Below the pieces are notes generated by a model. That model was not told where the DNA came from. It saw only the letters and a list, made by a program, of their open reading frames with translations, and ran no database searches. Made by a program: the position numbers and the translations under genes. 64,000 bases of DNA from the NCBI GenBank assembly GCA_017994935.1, contig JAGOJU010000001.1, positions 62,001 to 126,000 of the forward strand. The letters run 5' to 3'. The DNA comes from Opitutaceae bacterium. GTDB taxonomy: Bacteria; Verrucomicrobiota; Verrucomicrobiia; Opitutales; Opitutaceae. The stretch's first letter is position 1; each line of letters begins with the position of its first letter. Positions 18,960-29,896 of the stretch are shown here, one piece after another.

Positions 18960-19477
18960 CGTGGCAGACAGGCTCTGACCGTCAGGCGACTGCGTTGGCC
19001 ATGCGGCGTGGGCGTGCCATCCGACCGTGACGCCGGCCAGGCAAACCGGATGGAAAAAATCACTGACTCGGGCCCGCCTGTGTCACCCCTGCTCCAGCGT
19101 GCGGTGTCCTTGACAAGCACGGCCTCAAAGTAATGCGCCTGATCAAAGCGGTCGTACCCTCGGGAACGGATCTCGTCGTGGGTACCGACGAACCCGGTCT
19201 CACGGTCGACAAAGAGTTTCCGGTCGTCCCACGCCGCAAGGTTCGCCAGTTCCTCCTCCCCGAGAAGGAGGCGGCCGGCGACCACGCGTCCGCCGCGTTC
19301 CTCCAGATGGGACAGAACCGCGTTCACCGCTTCGTTCGCGCTCCGTCGAAGATCGTGTTCATGCGCTCCCTGAATCGTCGCGGAGAGCACACCCAGCAGG
19401 ACGAGCAGGCCACCCGAGACGACCCCCAGGGCCATCAGGGTTTCCACGAGCGAAAATCCCCGGCAATGTTTCTTCAT
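18956..19477 (-). CDS. Prepilin-like protein, Verru_Chthon cassette protein B-like
   Basis: A 173-aa protein with a canonical prepilin N-terminus: MKKHCRG followed by FSLVETLMALGVVSGGLLVLLGVLSA, so cleavage is expected after Gly7 with Glu5 present in the mature chain. It resembles PilV/GspI-type minor pilins. Its ATG overlaps the previous stop (ATGA) and its own stop overlaps the next GTG, tight coupling on both sides. Confidence 0.75.
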   Translation of the reverse strand: MKKHCRGFSLVETLMALGVVSGGLLVLLGVLSATIQGAHEHDLRRSANEAVNAVLSHLEERGGRVVAGRLLLGEEELANLAAWDDRKLFVDRETGFVGTHDEIRSRGYDRFDQAHYFEAVLVKDTARWSRGDTGGPESVIFSIRFAWPASRSDGTPTPHGQRSRLTVRACLPR

Positions 19478-20139
19478 CAGAACGCGGAGGCGTTGGGCAC
19501 CCGGGTCAGCGCACCGTACTGACTCACCCGGATTCCACTCAGTTCGCCGGGATGGTTGAACGAGATCACCATCGAACCGGAAGTCGCCTGGATGACGCCC
19601 GGTGACAGCACAAGCGTTGCGCCAGCAGTATTACCGAGCGGACTGAATTCGACAAAGTAGCAGCGGATCGACCGGGTCTGGCCGCCAACGAGGAGGTTGT
19701 GCATGGCGTCACCTGGAAGGCGCGACACGGGGGCATCGCTCCAGCCGCCCGGGTGGAGCGAGGGTGGCGCGGAACCAGGTACGATGCGGATGGATCCCGG
19801 CAGGCACAATGGCGTGTCCACGGCGCGCCAGATGCCATCCTCGCCGGCAATTGCGACAACGAGACACCGCAACTGCAATTCGACCGGCGAACTGTCACCA
19901 TTATTTGAATACACCAGCAACCGGCAGGTCTTTCTGGAGACGATGGCGTGGGTGCGCGCCGCGGCAAGTTGTCCGGCGAGCAGATCCTGGGCCGCCATCA
20001 TCGAACGGGTTTCACGACCTTCGCGGAACATGAGGACCGCAGGGACAGACAGCGCCGTCATGAGCGACATCACGACCAGCAGTTCAACGAGCGAAAATGC
20101 GCGCTCCTTCGCGCGACGACGCGGATCACCGGGATTCAT
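19477..20139 (-). CDS. Prepilin-like protein, Verru_Chthon cassette protein D-like
   Basis: A 220-aa protein; start set at ATG 20139 (MNPGDPRRRAKERA) because it places the prepilin helix FSLVELLVVMSLMTALSVPAVLMF after a short basic leader and avoids overlap with the upstream gene. The residue before FSLVE is Ala, not Gly. The body (DLLAGQLAAARTHAIVSRKTCRLLVYS) matches GspH/FimT-like minor pseudopilins. It is fourth from the promoter end of the operon read backwards and shares a base with gene B. Confidence 0.72.
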   Translation of the reverse strand: MNPGDPRRRAKERAFSLVELLVVMSLMTALSVPAVLMFREGRETRSMMAAQDLLAGQLAAARTHAIVSRKTCRLLVYSNNGDSSPVELQLRCLVVAIAGEDGIWRAVDTPLCLPGSIRIVPGSAPPSLHPGGWSDAPVSRLPGDAMHNLLVGGQTRSIRCYFVEFSPLGNTAGATLVLSPGVIQATSGSMVISFNHPGELSGIRVSQYGALTRVPNASAF

Positions 20140-20152
20140 GGTGCGAATGCCT

Positions 20153-20767
20153 TCATCTCCAGCTGTAGACAAAATGCTCCGCTGTCGCCCCGGATCCCGC
20201 AGAGTAGAAGGCAACCCGTCCGCCAATCACCGTCAAGGGTCCGACAGCGGAATCCGGCGGGGACAGAGTTGCAGAAAATCCGTCGCGCGAATTTCCCGCA
20301 GCAACGGGAACCGCTCGGATCTCCTCTCCCCGGATCACTCCATCCCCGTCCCGGTCGATCAGCACGCCAATCCGGCTGTTCTCCTGTCCGTCCACCAATT
20401 CCGCCTCAAGCGCGCCGTTGGGAACAAGCAGAAGTTCGCCATCCGCGAAATCCCGGAAGCGGATCCGCCGGACATTCCCCGTCAAATCCGACTCCGCCAC
20501 CGGCTGCCCCCGCGCGTCACATCCCGTAAGGGCCGCCAGCATCCTGCCGGTATCGAGAAGCCCCGCCGGGGCCACCTCCGGCACATATCCGTATTCCGAC
20601 CGGAATTCCTCCATGGCGAGCATCCATTGCCGGAAACGGACCCGGGTACGATGACGTCCGGCCGCTTCCACCAGCGATGCGGTTGGTGGAAAGATGAGCC
20701 CGTAGAGCAGTGCGACGATCGCAATGCAGACCAGCATTTCCATCAGGGTGAACGCCCGTCTATCCAT
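20153..20767 (-). CDS. Prepilin-type pseudopilin (GspG/GspH-like)
   Basis: A 204-aa protein with the N-terminus MDRRAFTLMEMLVCIAIVALLYGLIFPPTASLVEAA, a very short basic leader, Glu5 present and Ala at the cleavage position. The segment RQWMLAMEEFRSEYGYVPEV resembles the alpha-helix and early loop of major pseudopilins. The sequence VLIDRDGDGVIRGEE is an EF-hand-like calcium loop (D-x-D-x-D-x-x-x-x-x-x-E), a feature of calcium-bound GspG loops. It overlaps the next gene by 8 bases. Confidence 0.72.
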   Translation of the reverse strand: MDRRAFTLMEMLVCIAIVALLYGLIFPPTASLVEAAGRHRTRVRFRQWMLAMEEFRSEYGYVPEVAPAGLLDTGRMLAALTGCDARGQPVAESDLTGNVRRIRFRDFADGELLLVPNGALEAELVDGQENSRIGVLIDRDGDGVIRGEEIRAVPVAAGNSRDGFSATLSPPDSAVGPLTVIGGRVAFYSAGSGATAEHFVYSWR

Positions 20768-21410
20768 GAATATTGTCGCGATTCAGCGGGGCATTTGGAT
20801 CGAAGCCCCCATGCACGGGAGGCGATTCCTTCCCGTCGGGACCCAGGGAATAGAGGAGACAGGTCGCAGCGTCCCACTCCTCCGTCAGCGATGCGCGGTA
20901 ACGATAAACATAGGGATTTCCCCAAGGATCGGCGAACGCATTGAGGGGCGGCTCGCTCTCAATGCTCTCCACACCGGCACCGGTGCCCGTATGCGCGGTC
21001 GAGAGCTGCCGCCAGTCGACGTACCCCTTCGCCACGTCAGGTTGCAGGCGAGCATCCAGCCTTCCCGACAAGGCACTGAAGAGCTTCACCTCCGCCGTCC
21101 GCGGGTCGAGGGATGCGAGGTCCGCCAGCGTGGGCGAATCACCCGTCAGCGGATACTCCCCGTGCGCCCGACGAAACGACTCAAGTCCGTTGCGGAGGAC
21201 CGCCAGCTCAGCCTGTGCCCGAAGTCGCCTGCCCCTGGTGTGCAGGTTCCCGTAAACTGCCAGGGAGGCGCCCATCAGAAGGGTCGCGATCGCCACGACA
21301 ACGATCACCTCCACGAGCGTCCCACCTTTGCACCAAAGCGGGCCAAACTGCGGCGCGCCCTGTTCGCGGGCGACACTTGAGTAGACCTTCCATCGGCAAA
21401 TTGCAGGCAT
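20760..21410 (-). CDS. GspG-like pseudopilin, first gene of the pseudopilin operon
   Basis: A 216-aa protein starting at ATG 21410 (an in-frame TTG at 21428 is possible). After an unusually long leader (~28 residues) comes KGGTLVEVIVVVAIATLLMGASLAVYG, where Gly replaces the Phe/Met of the usual mature N-terminus (G-F-T-L-x-E). The body has the GspG signature DPWGNPYVYRYRASLTEEWDAATCLLYSLGPDG, so this is likely the major pseudopilin. It is promoter-proximal. Whether the odd cleavage site is processed by PilD is uncertain. No GspD, E or F gene is in the window. Confidence 0.72.
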   Translation of the reverse strand: MPAICRWKVYSSVAREQGAPQFGPLWCKGGTLVEVIVVVAIATLLMGASLAVYGNLHTRGRRLRAQAELAVLRNGLESFRRAHGEYPLTGDSPTLADLASLDPRTAEVKLFSALSGRLDARLQPDVAKGYVDWRQLSTAHTGTGAGVESIESEPPLNAFADPWGNPYVYRYRASLTEEWDAATCLLYSLGPDGKESPPVHGGFDPNAPLNRDNIHG

Positions 21411-21505
21411 CACTACAGATGCATGCAATTAGCGCCAGCTGGTCAACCTATATTTGCAATTAAATATCTGTTTTATTACAAACTAATATATAGTAAAATG
21501 ATGCG
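21411..21505 (-). promoter_or_regulatory. AT-rich gap, probable promoter of the pseudopilin operon
   Basis: These ~95 bases between acs and the first pseudopilin gene are strikingly AT-rich (runs such as TTGCAATTAAATATCTG and ACTAATATATAGTAAAATG on the + strand) in an otherwise GC-rich window. Several -10-like hexamers occur on the minus strand but no single -35/-10 pair stands out. Confidence 0.4.
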
Positions 21506-23458
<1,953 letters not shown>

Positions 23459-23584
23459 GTGAGTGGCTGTTGGGGATAAAATTCTGTTGTTCGTCTGCTC
23501 GCAGCGAACGCAGAGGATATCTCGCGACACGGGTTAGGCGTCAAGCGTTCGCCTTGAACTTTGTTGTCCACTCTCCCGTTCCAC

Positions 23585-24793
23585 ATGGAAAATCATCCCG
23601 CATCCGCGGAATCGCCCACAGCCCAGCGTTCCCCTTCCGACCCAGCGTCACCTGATCGCGCGTCCACCCCTCCCCAGGAAAACCTCGTCACTGTCGCAGG
23701 CATCCTCGACATCGACCATTCCAAGAGCGGAAACGGCCAGTTGCTCGACCTTGCCCGATTCGGCAAACGCCGCCCGACCGACACCTTCGTGCCCAAGGAG
23801 CTCATCCGGCGCTTCAAGCTCAAGCCCGGTCAGATCATCACCGGGACCGCCTATCCGGCAGAGGGCAAGTTCCCGAATCCGAAGATCAAGTTCATCGAGT
23901 CCGTCGACGGCATGTCCATCGAGGATCGGCGAGCCAAACTCGAGTTCACGAATCTCACGACCGTCTCCCCCAATCAGCACCTTCGGCTGGAAACAAAGGA
24001 CGGGCGGATGACCACCCGGGTGGTCGACCTGTTCTGCCCGATCGGAAAAGGGACGCGTGGACTGATTGTCGCCCCACCCCGCACTGGAAAGACCACCTTG
24101 CTGCGCGACATGGCGCTGGGTGTGATTGAGAACCATCCCGAGTGCCATGTGATGGTGCTCCTTGTCGACGAACGTCCGGAGGAAGTGACGGACTTCAAAC
24201 GAAGCGTCCCGGCGGAAATCTGGGCCTCCTCCAACGACGAGCAGGTCGAAAGCCATGTCCGCATCGCCGATCTCGCCATCGAACGTGCGCGTCGCCTGGT
24301 GGAAAGCGGGCGCGACGTCGTGCTTTTCCTCGACTCACTGACCCGTCTGGCCAGGGCGCACAACACGATGCGCAACTCAGGTCGCACCGGGTCCGGAGGC
24401 CTCGATGTTCGCGCCTTGGAGAAGCCCCGCCAGCTCTTTGCCTCGGCAAGGCGCACCGAGGAGGCGGGCTCCCTCACCATCGTGGCGTCCATCCTGGTTG
24501 AAACGGGCAGTCGCATGGACGACGTCATTTTCCAGGAGTTCAAGGGAACCGGCAACAGCGACCTGGTCCTCGACCGCAAATGCGCCGAAATGCGCCTCTG
24601 GCCGGCGGTGAACGTACAGCAGTCGGGCACCCGCAAGGAGGAACTGCTCCTCGACCCCAAGACCCTCGATTCCATCCACTTTTTCCGGAGGGCACTCGTG
24701 CAGCAGAAGATCGAGGAGGCGACGGAAACGATGATCACCCGCCTTTCCAAGACCAAGACCAATGACGAGTTTCTCAAATTGATCGCACGTTGA
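23585..24793 (+). CDS. rho: Transcription termination factor Rho
   Basis: A 402-aa protein starting at ATG 23585 (MENHPASAES). After a ~35-residue Ser/Pro-rich tail comes the RNA-binding domain (GILDIDHSKSGNGQLLDL; residues ~35-115), then the RecA-like motor with Walker A APPRTGKTTLLRD (~164-176), Walker B VVLFLDSLTRLARAHNT and the Q/R-loop regions GTGNSDLVLDRKCAEMRLWPAVNVQQSGTRKEELL. It terminates untranslated transcripts. The N-terminal extension is shorter than in many Bacteroidota and actinobacterial Rho proteins. Confidence 0.96.
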   Translation: MENHPASAESPTAQRSPSDPASPDRASTPPQENLVTVAGILDIDHSKSGNGQLLDLARFGKRRPTDTFVPKELIRRFKLKPGQIITGTAYPAEGKFPNPKIKFIESVDGMSIEDRRAKLEFTNLTTVSPNQHLRLETKDGRMTTRVVDLFCPIGKGTRGLIVAPPRTGKTTLLRDMALGVIENHPECHVMVLLVDERPEEVTDFKRSVPAEIWASSNDEQVESHVRIADLAIERARRLVESGRDVVLFLDSLTRLARAHNTMRNSGRTGSGGLDVRALEKPRQLFASARRTEEAGSLTIVASILVETGSRMDDVIFQEFKGTGNSDLVLDRKCAEMRLWPAVNVQQSGTRKEELLLDPKTLDSIHFFRRALVQQKIEEATETMITRLSKTKTNDEFLKLIAR

Positions 24794-24901
24794 CGAAGCC
24801 TGAATTCCCTCTTGCGCCAGTCGCCACCTTCCTGAAAAAATCCCTTTCCGTCCGTGTGCCCGGTGCGCCGGCCGGTTTCGCCAGCCAGCTAAACCTTTCG
24901 C

Positions 24902-26662
24902 ATGCATAGTTTTTCCGAGCAGTGTCTCGACATGGCCCGCTCCATTCTGGGCCAGAACCTGGGAGCCATCCAGCCCGATGGCACCCTCCTTCCTGCCCAC
25001 GGCGAGAGTTCCCGCCCCGACGAACCCGGCCACGTCGCCCTTGCCCTGGGCGAGTATTATCGCGCCACAAATGAAACATCCCTGAAGGGTTTCGACCTGA
25101 TCGACCTGGCAGCCCGGTGTGTGACGGCCCAGATGTTCACGGAGCCCGCAGCCGAAAACGGCCTGGCCTATGCCTCGCTGGGGCTGCTGTGTTTTGGTCC
25201 CTCCAAGGAGCGCAATGCCGTCTGGGAACGCCTGGTCGAGGAAACCCAGCAGCGCATGGACAAGCAGCTCCTCCACCGGAGCGACTACGACAACCACTGG
25301 CAGGCCTTCAACGTGGCCAAGGCCGTGGCAAGATTCAGCTTCGGGCTGTCCAAGAAGGATGAGACATCGCGACTGATCGAGCGCATGGTCGATCGGATCA
25401 ACCAGACAAGCTCCACCGGTTTCTTTGACGACGCCACCGAAGGCATTGGCGGCAACTTCAATCTCTACGGCGTGATGACCTTCGTGTTCATCCGCTCGGC
25501 GCTGCAACTGCATGCAAACAGCGGCGTGCGCGACCGGAAGCTCCCCACCCTTCGCACCTACGCCGAGAAATACATCCGCATGATGCCCGATCTCGTGCGC
25601 GCCGACGGCCTCGGGTGGGCCTTCGGCGGAGCTGCTGGCGCCTACGGCCAGATGCACTGCATCACGCTGATCCTCCAGGGTCTGCGCGACGGGTGGATCC
25701 CCGACGACCAGAAACCGCGCTATCAGGACCTGCTTCGTCGTCTCTTCTTCTTCTTTTACCAGACCTACCTGGACCAGGAAAACGGATTCCTGGACATGCG
25801 CGATGCCGAACGCACGGCCTATTCGAATCACACGACAAGAATGGCCAACTTCGACGCCGCGCGCTACCTCTGCCAGTGGTCCCGCCTCGCGAAGGCCGTG
25901 CGCCTGCCTGCGGTTCCGCCGAAGGTCGATCCGCCGAAAACTGCCGGACGATTTGTCATCTTCGACAAATCCAACCGCAAGGAGCAGGGCGTGTTTCTCT
26001 ACCGCGACGCCTCCAGCGGGCTTCATTTCCAGATCCCGATCGTCTCGTGCGGTGGTAAGGCAGTCTCCGACGCGCTGCCCTTCCCCCATTGCCCGGGAAT
26101 CTTTGACTGGCCGAACAACATCTACGCGCCGATCATGCTGCCGGAGCTCACCTTCGGCGAGCACGTGACCATCCCCGCCTTTTACGGAAAGAATTGTGTC
26201 ACCGGCCTCGGGCTTCGAAACAGTTTCTATTTCCGCTACGAACAGCCCGACCTCATCGACACCAAGGAGGAAATCGTCAAGGGACTGGGCAGCGTCAAGG
26301 TCCAGTGGAACTTCTCCGGCAACAAGATTTCCTCCGAGTTCGCCTACACCGTCAAACAGCAGGTCACGCTCGACAAGTTCCGCTACATGCTCGCCATCGC
26401 GGCGCCGCACTCGCGCTATCACGTCGCCGGCGCCCTCGCACTGGGCCCCCAAGGCACGCGTTGCGGAGTCAGCAAGAATGATTTCCTGGCGAACTGGCAG
26501 GAAACGGAAGTCGTCTCGGCAGATCCCACGTACCGCTCGAACTACGGCAAGATCCACTATCTCCAGTACCTGGTCCGCGACCACCCTCTGGTCATGCGAC
26601 CGGGACAGGTCTATCGACTCTCGGTCGAATTCGAGCCGGACATCACCCACACGGACCAATAG
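24902..26662 (+). CDS. Conserved-looking 586-aa protein, possible alpha/alpha-barrel plus beta-sandwich
   Basis: I do not recognise a family. The protein has no signal peptide or membrane helix. Residues ~1-330 are helical with spaced W/H/N motifs ([70 protein letters not shown]) that recall (alpha/alpha)-toroid glycan-active enzymes. Residues ~345-580 are beta-rich, like the C-terminal sandwich of polysaccharide lyases or glucuronyl hydrolases. The Asn/His/Tyr clusters would be candidate catalytic residues. It follows rho by 108 bases with little sign of co-regulation. A cytoplasmic glycan-processing role is a guess; the coding call itself rests on codon pattern and length. Confidence 0.7.
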   Translation: MHSFSEQCLDMARSILGQNLGAIQPDGTLLPAHGESSRPDEPGHVALALGEYYRATNETSLKGFDLIDLAARCVTAQMFTEPAAENGLAYASLGLLCFGPSKERNAVWERLVEETQQRMDKQLLHRSDYDNHWQAFNVAKAVARFSFGLSKKDETSRLIERMVDRINQTSSTGFFDDATEGIGGNFNLYGVMTFVFIRSALQLHANSGVRDRKLPTLRTYAEKYIRMMPDLVRADGLGWAFGGAAGAYGQMHCITLILQGLRDGWIPDDQKPRYQDLLRRLFFFFYQTYLDQENGFLDMRDAERTAYSNHTTRMANFDAARYLCQWSRLAKAVRLPAVPPKVDPPKTAGRFVIFDKSNRKEQGVFLYRDASSGLHFQIPIVSCGGKAVSDALPFPHCPGIFDWPNNIYAPIMLPELTFGEHVTIPAFYGKNCVTGLGLRNSFYFRYEQPDLIDTKEEIVKGLGSVKVQWNFSGNKISSEFAYTVKQQVTLDKFRYMLAIAAPHSRYHVAGALALGPQGTRCGVSKNDFLANWQETEVVSADPTYRSNYGKIHYLQYLVRDHPLVMRPGQVYRLSVEFEPDITHTDQ

Positions 26663-26745
26663 TCCGCGCAGGGCAGGCAATCGCTGGGATTTCCCGTCGC
26701 AATTGCCCCCATCCCTCCCGGGTCCGTCCCTTTCTTTCCGAATCC

Positions 26746-27510
26746 ATGCTCAGTCGTCGTGTCATTCCCTGCCTGGATGTCACCGCCGGACGCGTGGTGA
26801 AGGGTGTCAAGTTCCAGCAATTGCGAGATGCCGGTGATCCTGTTCAGGCCGCCAGGGCCTACGATGCCCAGGGCGCCGATGAACTGGTCTTCCTGGACAT
26901 CACCGCATCGAGTGACGAGCGGCACATCATGCACGATGTGGTGGCCGCGACCGCCGAGCAGTGCTTCATGCCGTTGACTGTCGGGGGAGGTCTTCGAACG
27001 GTGGCAGATATCGAAGCGATGCTGCGCGCGGGTGCGGACAAGGTTTCGCTCAACACCGCGGCCATCAGGAATCCGACGCTGGTGCAGGAGTCTGCGAATC
27101 GATTCGGATCGCAATGCATCGTCGTCGCCATCGATGCGAAACGTGAACCGGACGGCAAATCCTGGCGCGTCTACACCCACGGAGGCAGGAATCCCACCGA
27201 TCTCGATGCAACCCGGTGGGCTCGACAGGTCGTCGAACTGGGAGCGGGTGAAATCCTGCTCACCAGCATGGATGCCGATGGCACCAAGGCGGGCTACGAC
27301 TGCGCATTGACCCGCGCGGTGAGCGATGCGGTGTCCGTCCCGGTCATCGCGAGTGGCGGTGCCGGCGAACTTTCCCATTTCGCAGAGGCACTGACAGCGG
27401 GCGGTGCTAGCGCCGTCCTGGCCGCCAGCCTTTTTCATTTCGGAACCCTAACTATTCCTCAGGTCAAGGGGTTTCTGCGCGACTCGGGCATTCCGGTCCG
27501 CATCCCGTGA
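26746..27510 (+). CDS. hisF: Imidazole glycerol phosphate synthase, cyclase subunit
   Basis: A 254-aa TIM barrel of normal length. The cyclase makes IGP and AICAR from PRFAR with ammonia from HisH. The catalytic aspartates lie in [15 protein letters not shown] and [13 protein letters not shown]; phosphate-binding loops are [14 protein letters not shown] and [17 protein letters not shown]. Other his genes are absent from the window, so the pathway is dispersed. Confidence 0.95.
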   Translation: MLSRRVIPCLDVTAGRVVKGVKFQQLRDAGDPVQAARAYDAQGADELVFLDITASSDERHIMHDVVAATAEQCFMPLTVGGGLRTVADIEAMLRAGADKVSLNTAAIRNPTLVQESANRFGSQCIVVAIDAKREPDGKSWRVYTHGGRNPTDLDATRWARQVVELGAGEILLTSMDADGTKAGYDCALTRAVSDAVSVPVIASGGAGELSHFAEALTAGGASAVLAASLFHFGTLTIPQVKGFLRDSGIPVRIP

Positions 27511-27593
27511 GGCAGTTTCGCAATCCGGACGCATCCGCGCGGAATTCAAACCGGGATTGAAAGCCCGCCGCCGGATTCTAGTATTTCATCATT

Positions 27594-27857
27594 GTGGAAT
27601 CGCCTCCAGAACCGCCTCTCAGTTTTGAAACCGCGCTCTCAAGGCTCGAGTCGATTGTCGAGTCCATGGAAAGCGGCGATGTTGCGCTCGCGGATCTCCT
27701 CTCTCGATTCGAGGAGGGAAGCAACCTCTTGAAGATGTGTGAGAATCACCTGAAGGACGCCGAACTCAAAATTGAACTGCTGAGGAAGCGGAGGGATGGC
27801 GTGGCTGCCTTTGCGCCATTCGACGACGAACGCGCGGACACCGGGAATGACTCGTGA
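27594..27857 (+). CDS. xseB: Exodeoxyribonuclease VII small subunit
   Basis: An 87-aa protein starting at GTG 27594. The family signature FETALSRLESIVESMESGDVALADLLSRFEEGSNLLKMCENHLKDAELKIELL covers residues ~10-65. XseB forms helical bundles on XseA to make the single-strand-specific exonuclease; xseA is not in this window. It sits 27 bases before dxs, the widespread xseB-dxs arrangement but without ispA between them. Confidence 0.93.
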   Translation: MESPPEPPLSFETALSRLESIVESMESGDVALADLLSRFEEGSNLLKMCENHLKDAELKIELLRKRRDGVAAFAPFDDERADTGNDS

Positions 27858-27884
27858 GCGCTCACGCCAGCAAATCACCCGCCG

Positions 27885-29837
27885 ATGAATCCATCGCCTG
27901 CCGATAATCCGGCACCATCCTCACCACCGCTGCTCCCCGGAATCCGCAGTCCCCTGGACGTGAAGGGCCTCACGGCCGCCCAGCTTCCCTTGCTGGCCGC
28001 GGAGATCCGCGAGGAGATCATTTCAGTCACGGCGCAGAACGGTGGGCATGTCGGACCGAATCTGGGGGTGGTCGAACTGACCCTTGCACTCCACCGGGTG
28101 TTCGATTCGCCCAACGATCCCATCGTCTTCGACGTCGCCCACCAGGGCTACATCCACAAGCTTCTGACCGGGCGCGGCGGCGAATTCTTTCGCAGGCTGC
28201 GCCAGTCCGGGGGAGCCAGCGGGTTCCTCGCCCGCAGCGAAAGCCCCCACGATGCCTTCGGCGCGGGGCACGCGGGCACCGCGCTCAGTGCGGCCCTCGG
28301 CATGGCGAGTGCCCGGGACCTGAGGGGCACGGGTGAACATGTGATCGCGGTCTGCGGCGATGCGGCGTTCACCTGCGGCGTCACGCTCGAGGCCCTCAAC
28401 AATGTCGTCTCCTCGACCCGCCGGCTGATCGTCATTCTCAACGACAACGAGTGGTCGATCGCCAAGAATGTCGGCGCAATCTCCAGGTACCTCAACCGCC
28501 TTTCGACCAATCCCACCTACAACCGGATCCACCACGACCTCGAAAAGTTCTTCACCTCGCTGCCCCGTGGCGCGGAGATGAACCGCGTCTACATGAAGTG
28601 GAAACGCGAAACGAAGGACTTTTTTGTCGAGTCCTCGCTCTTCGAGAAATTCGGGCTCCGATACCTTGGCCCAATCGACGGTCACAATCTCGATGAACTG
28701 ATCAAGAATCTGGAGTTCGCCAAACAGGCCGAAAGCCCGGTGATACTCCATGTCCTTACAAAGAAGGGCCAGGGATTGAACGCCGCGATTGCCCACCCGG
28801 AACGTTTCCATGGTCTGGGTGCATTCGACCGGCTCACCGGGGAAAGCAGGAAGTCCGCCCCTGGCACCCCGCTCAACTATCAGGACGTCTTCGGCCAGGC
28901 GCTCGTGGGAATGGCAAGGGCCGACCAGCGGATAGTCGGGATCACGGGTGCCATGCCCAGCGGCACTGGACTCGCCTGTCTCGCCAAGGAATGCCCGCGC
29001 CAGTTTTTCGATGTCGGCATTGCGGAGGAGCACGCCGTGACTTTCGCCGCGGGTCTCGCCACCCGCGGCATCCGTCCCGTGGTTGCGATCTATTCGACCT
29101 TTCTTCAGCGCGGATACGACCAGATCATCCACGACGTCGCCCTGCAGAACCTCCCCGTGGTGTTTTGCCTGGACAGGGCGGGCCTCTCACCCAACGACGG
29201 CCCCACCCATCACGGTCTCTTCGATCTCGCCTACCTGCGCTGCATTCCGAATGTCACCGTCATGCAGCCGAAGGACGAGGATGAACTCGTCGACATGCTG
29301 CACACGAGTCTCTCCCTCGACGGTCCCGCATTCATCCGGTACCCGCGAGGAGCGGGACGTGGGGTCAGGATCAAGGAACGCCCCGCCGCCATTCCTGTCG
29401 GCCATGCCGAACTGCTCCGCGAAGGCTCCAATGTGATGATCTGGGCCCTCGGCAACCAGGTTCAGGACGCCATTGAACTCGCGGACCGGCTGACCCGCGA
29501 AGAGGGTTTGAGCGTGGGTGTGGTCAATGCCCGCTTTGCCAAGCCACTTGACCGGACGCTTCTGCTGAGCCACGCGGCCTGCATTCCCCTGCTGGTAACC
29601 ATGGAGGACCACGTCCTCGCCGGCGGCTTCGGCAGCGCAATCCTGGAAGTGCTGCAGGAAGCCGAATGCCCAGCCGCCGTCGAACGCATCGGCTGGCCCG
29701 ATCATTTCATCGAGCACGGCAGCAATGTCGCCGTGCTCCGCGAGGCCAACGGGCTTTCTCCCGAGTCCGTCTTCCAGCGCGTGCGTGCGCGATGGAGAAA
29801 TCGCAACTCCGCCCCGGTGGAAACCTCCGCAGTCTGA
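27885..29837 (+). CDS. dxs: 1-deoxy-D-xylulose-5-phosphate synthase
   Basis: A 650-aa thiamine-diphosphate enzyme that condenses pyruvate and glyceraldehyde 3-phosphate, the first step of the MEP isoprenoid pathway. Seen: VDVAHQGYIHKLLTGR, the ThDP motif GDAAFTCGVTLEALNNVVSSTRRLIVILNDNEWSI, FFDVGIAEEHAVTFAAGLATRG with the catalytic Glu, DRAGLSPNDGPTHHGLFDLAYLR and LVTMEDHVLAGGFGSAILEVL. Length and order are standard. Likely co-transcribed with xseB. Confidence 0.96.
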   Translation: MNPSPADNPAPSSPPLLPGIRSPLDVKGLTAAQLPLLAAEIREEIISVTAQNGGHVGPNLGVVELTLALHRVFDSPNDPIVFDVAHQGYIHKLLTGRGGEFFRRLRQSGGASGFLARSESPHDAFGAGHAGTALSAALGMASARDLRGTGEHVIAVCGDAAFTCGVTLEALNNVVSSTRRLIVILNDNEWSIAKNVGAISRYLNRLSTNPTYNRIHHDLEKFFTSLPRGAEMNRVYMKWKRETKDFFVESSLFEKFGLRYLGPIDGHNLDELIKNLEFAKQAESPVILHVLTKKGQGLNAAIAHPERFHGLGAFDRLTGESRKSAPGTPLNYQDVFGQALVGMARADQRIVGITGAMPSGTGLACLAKECPRQFFDVGIAEEHAVTFAAGLATRGIRPVVAIYSTFLQRGYDQIIHDVALQNLPVVFCLDRAGLSPNDGPTHHGLFDLAYLRCIPNVTVMQPKDEDELVDMLHTSLSLDGPAFIRYPRGAGRGVRIKERPAAIPVGHAELLREGSNVMIWALGNQVQDAIELADRLTREEGLSVGVVNARFAKPLDRTLLLSHAACIPLLVTMEDHVLAGGFGSAILEVLQEAECPAAVERIGWPDHFIEHGSNVAVLREANGLSPESVFQRVRARWRNRNSAPVETSAV

Positions 29838-29896
29838 AGCCCGGCTCCCCCGCCGTCCAGGATTCCTGACCACTCGCCACCGGTCCGATGGCCGGC

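Noticed and set aside
24377..26680. 767-codon minus-strand frame across rho and the unknown 586-aa gene
   Set aside because: It runs through the end of rho, whose plus-strand coding is certain, and shows no domain; the plus-strand frame has better protein character and sensible gene spacing.
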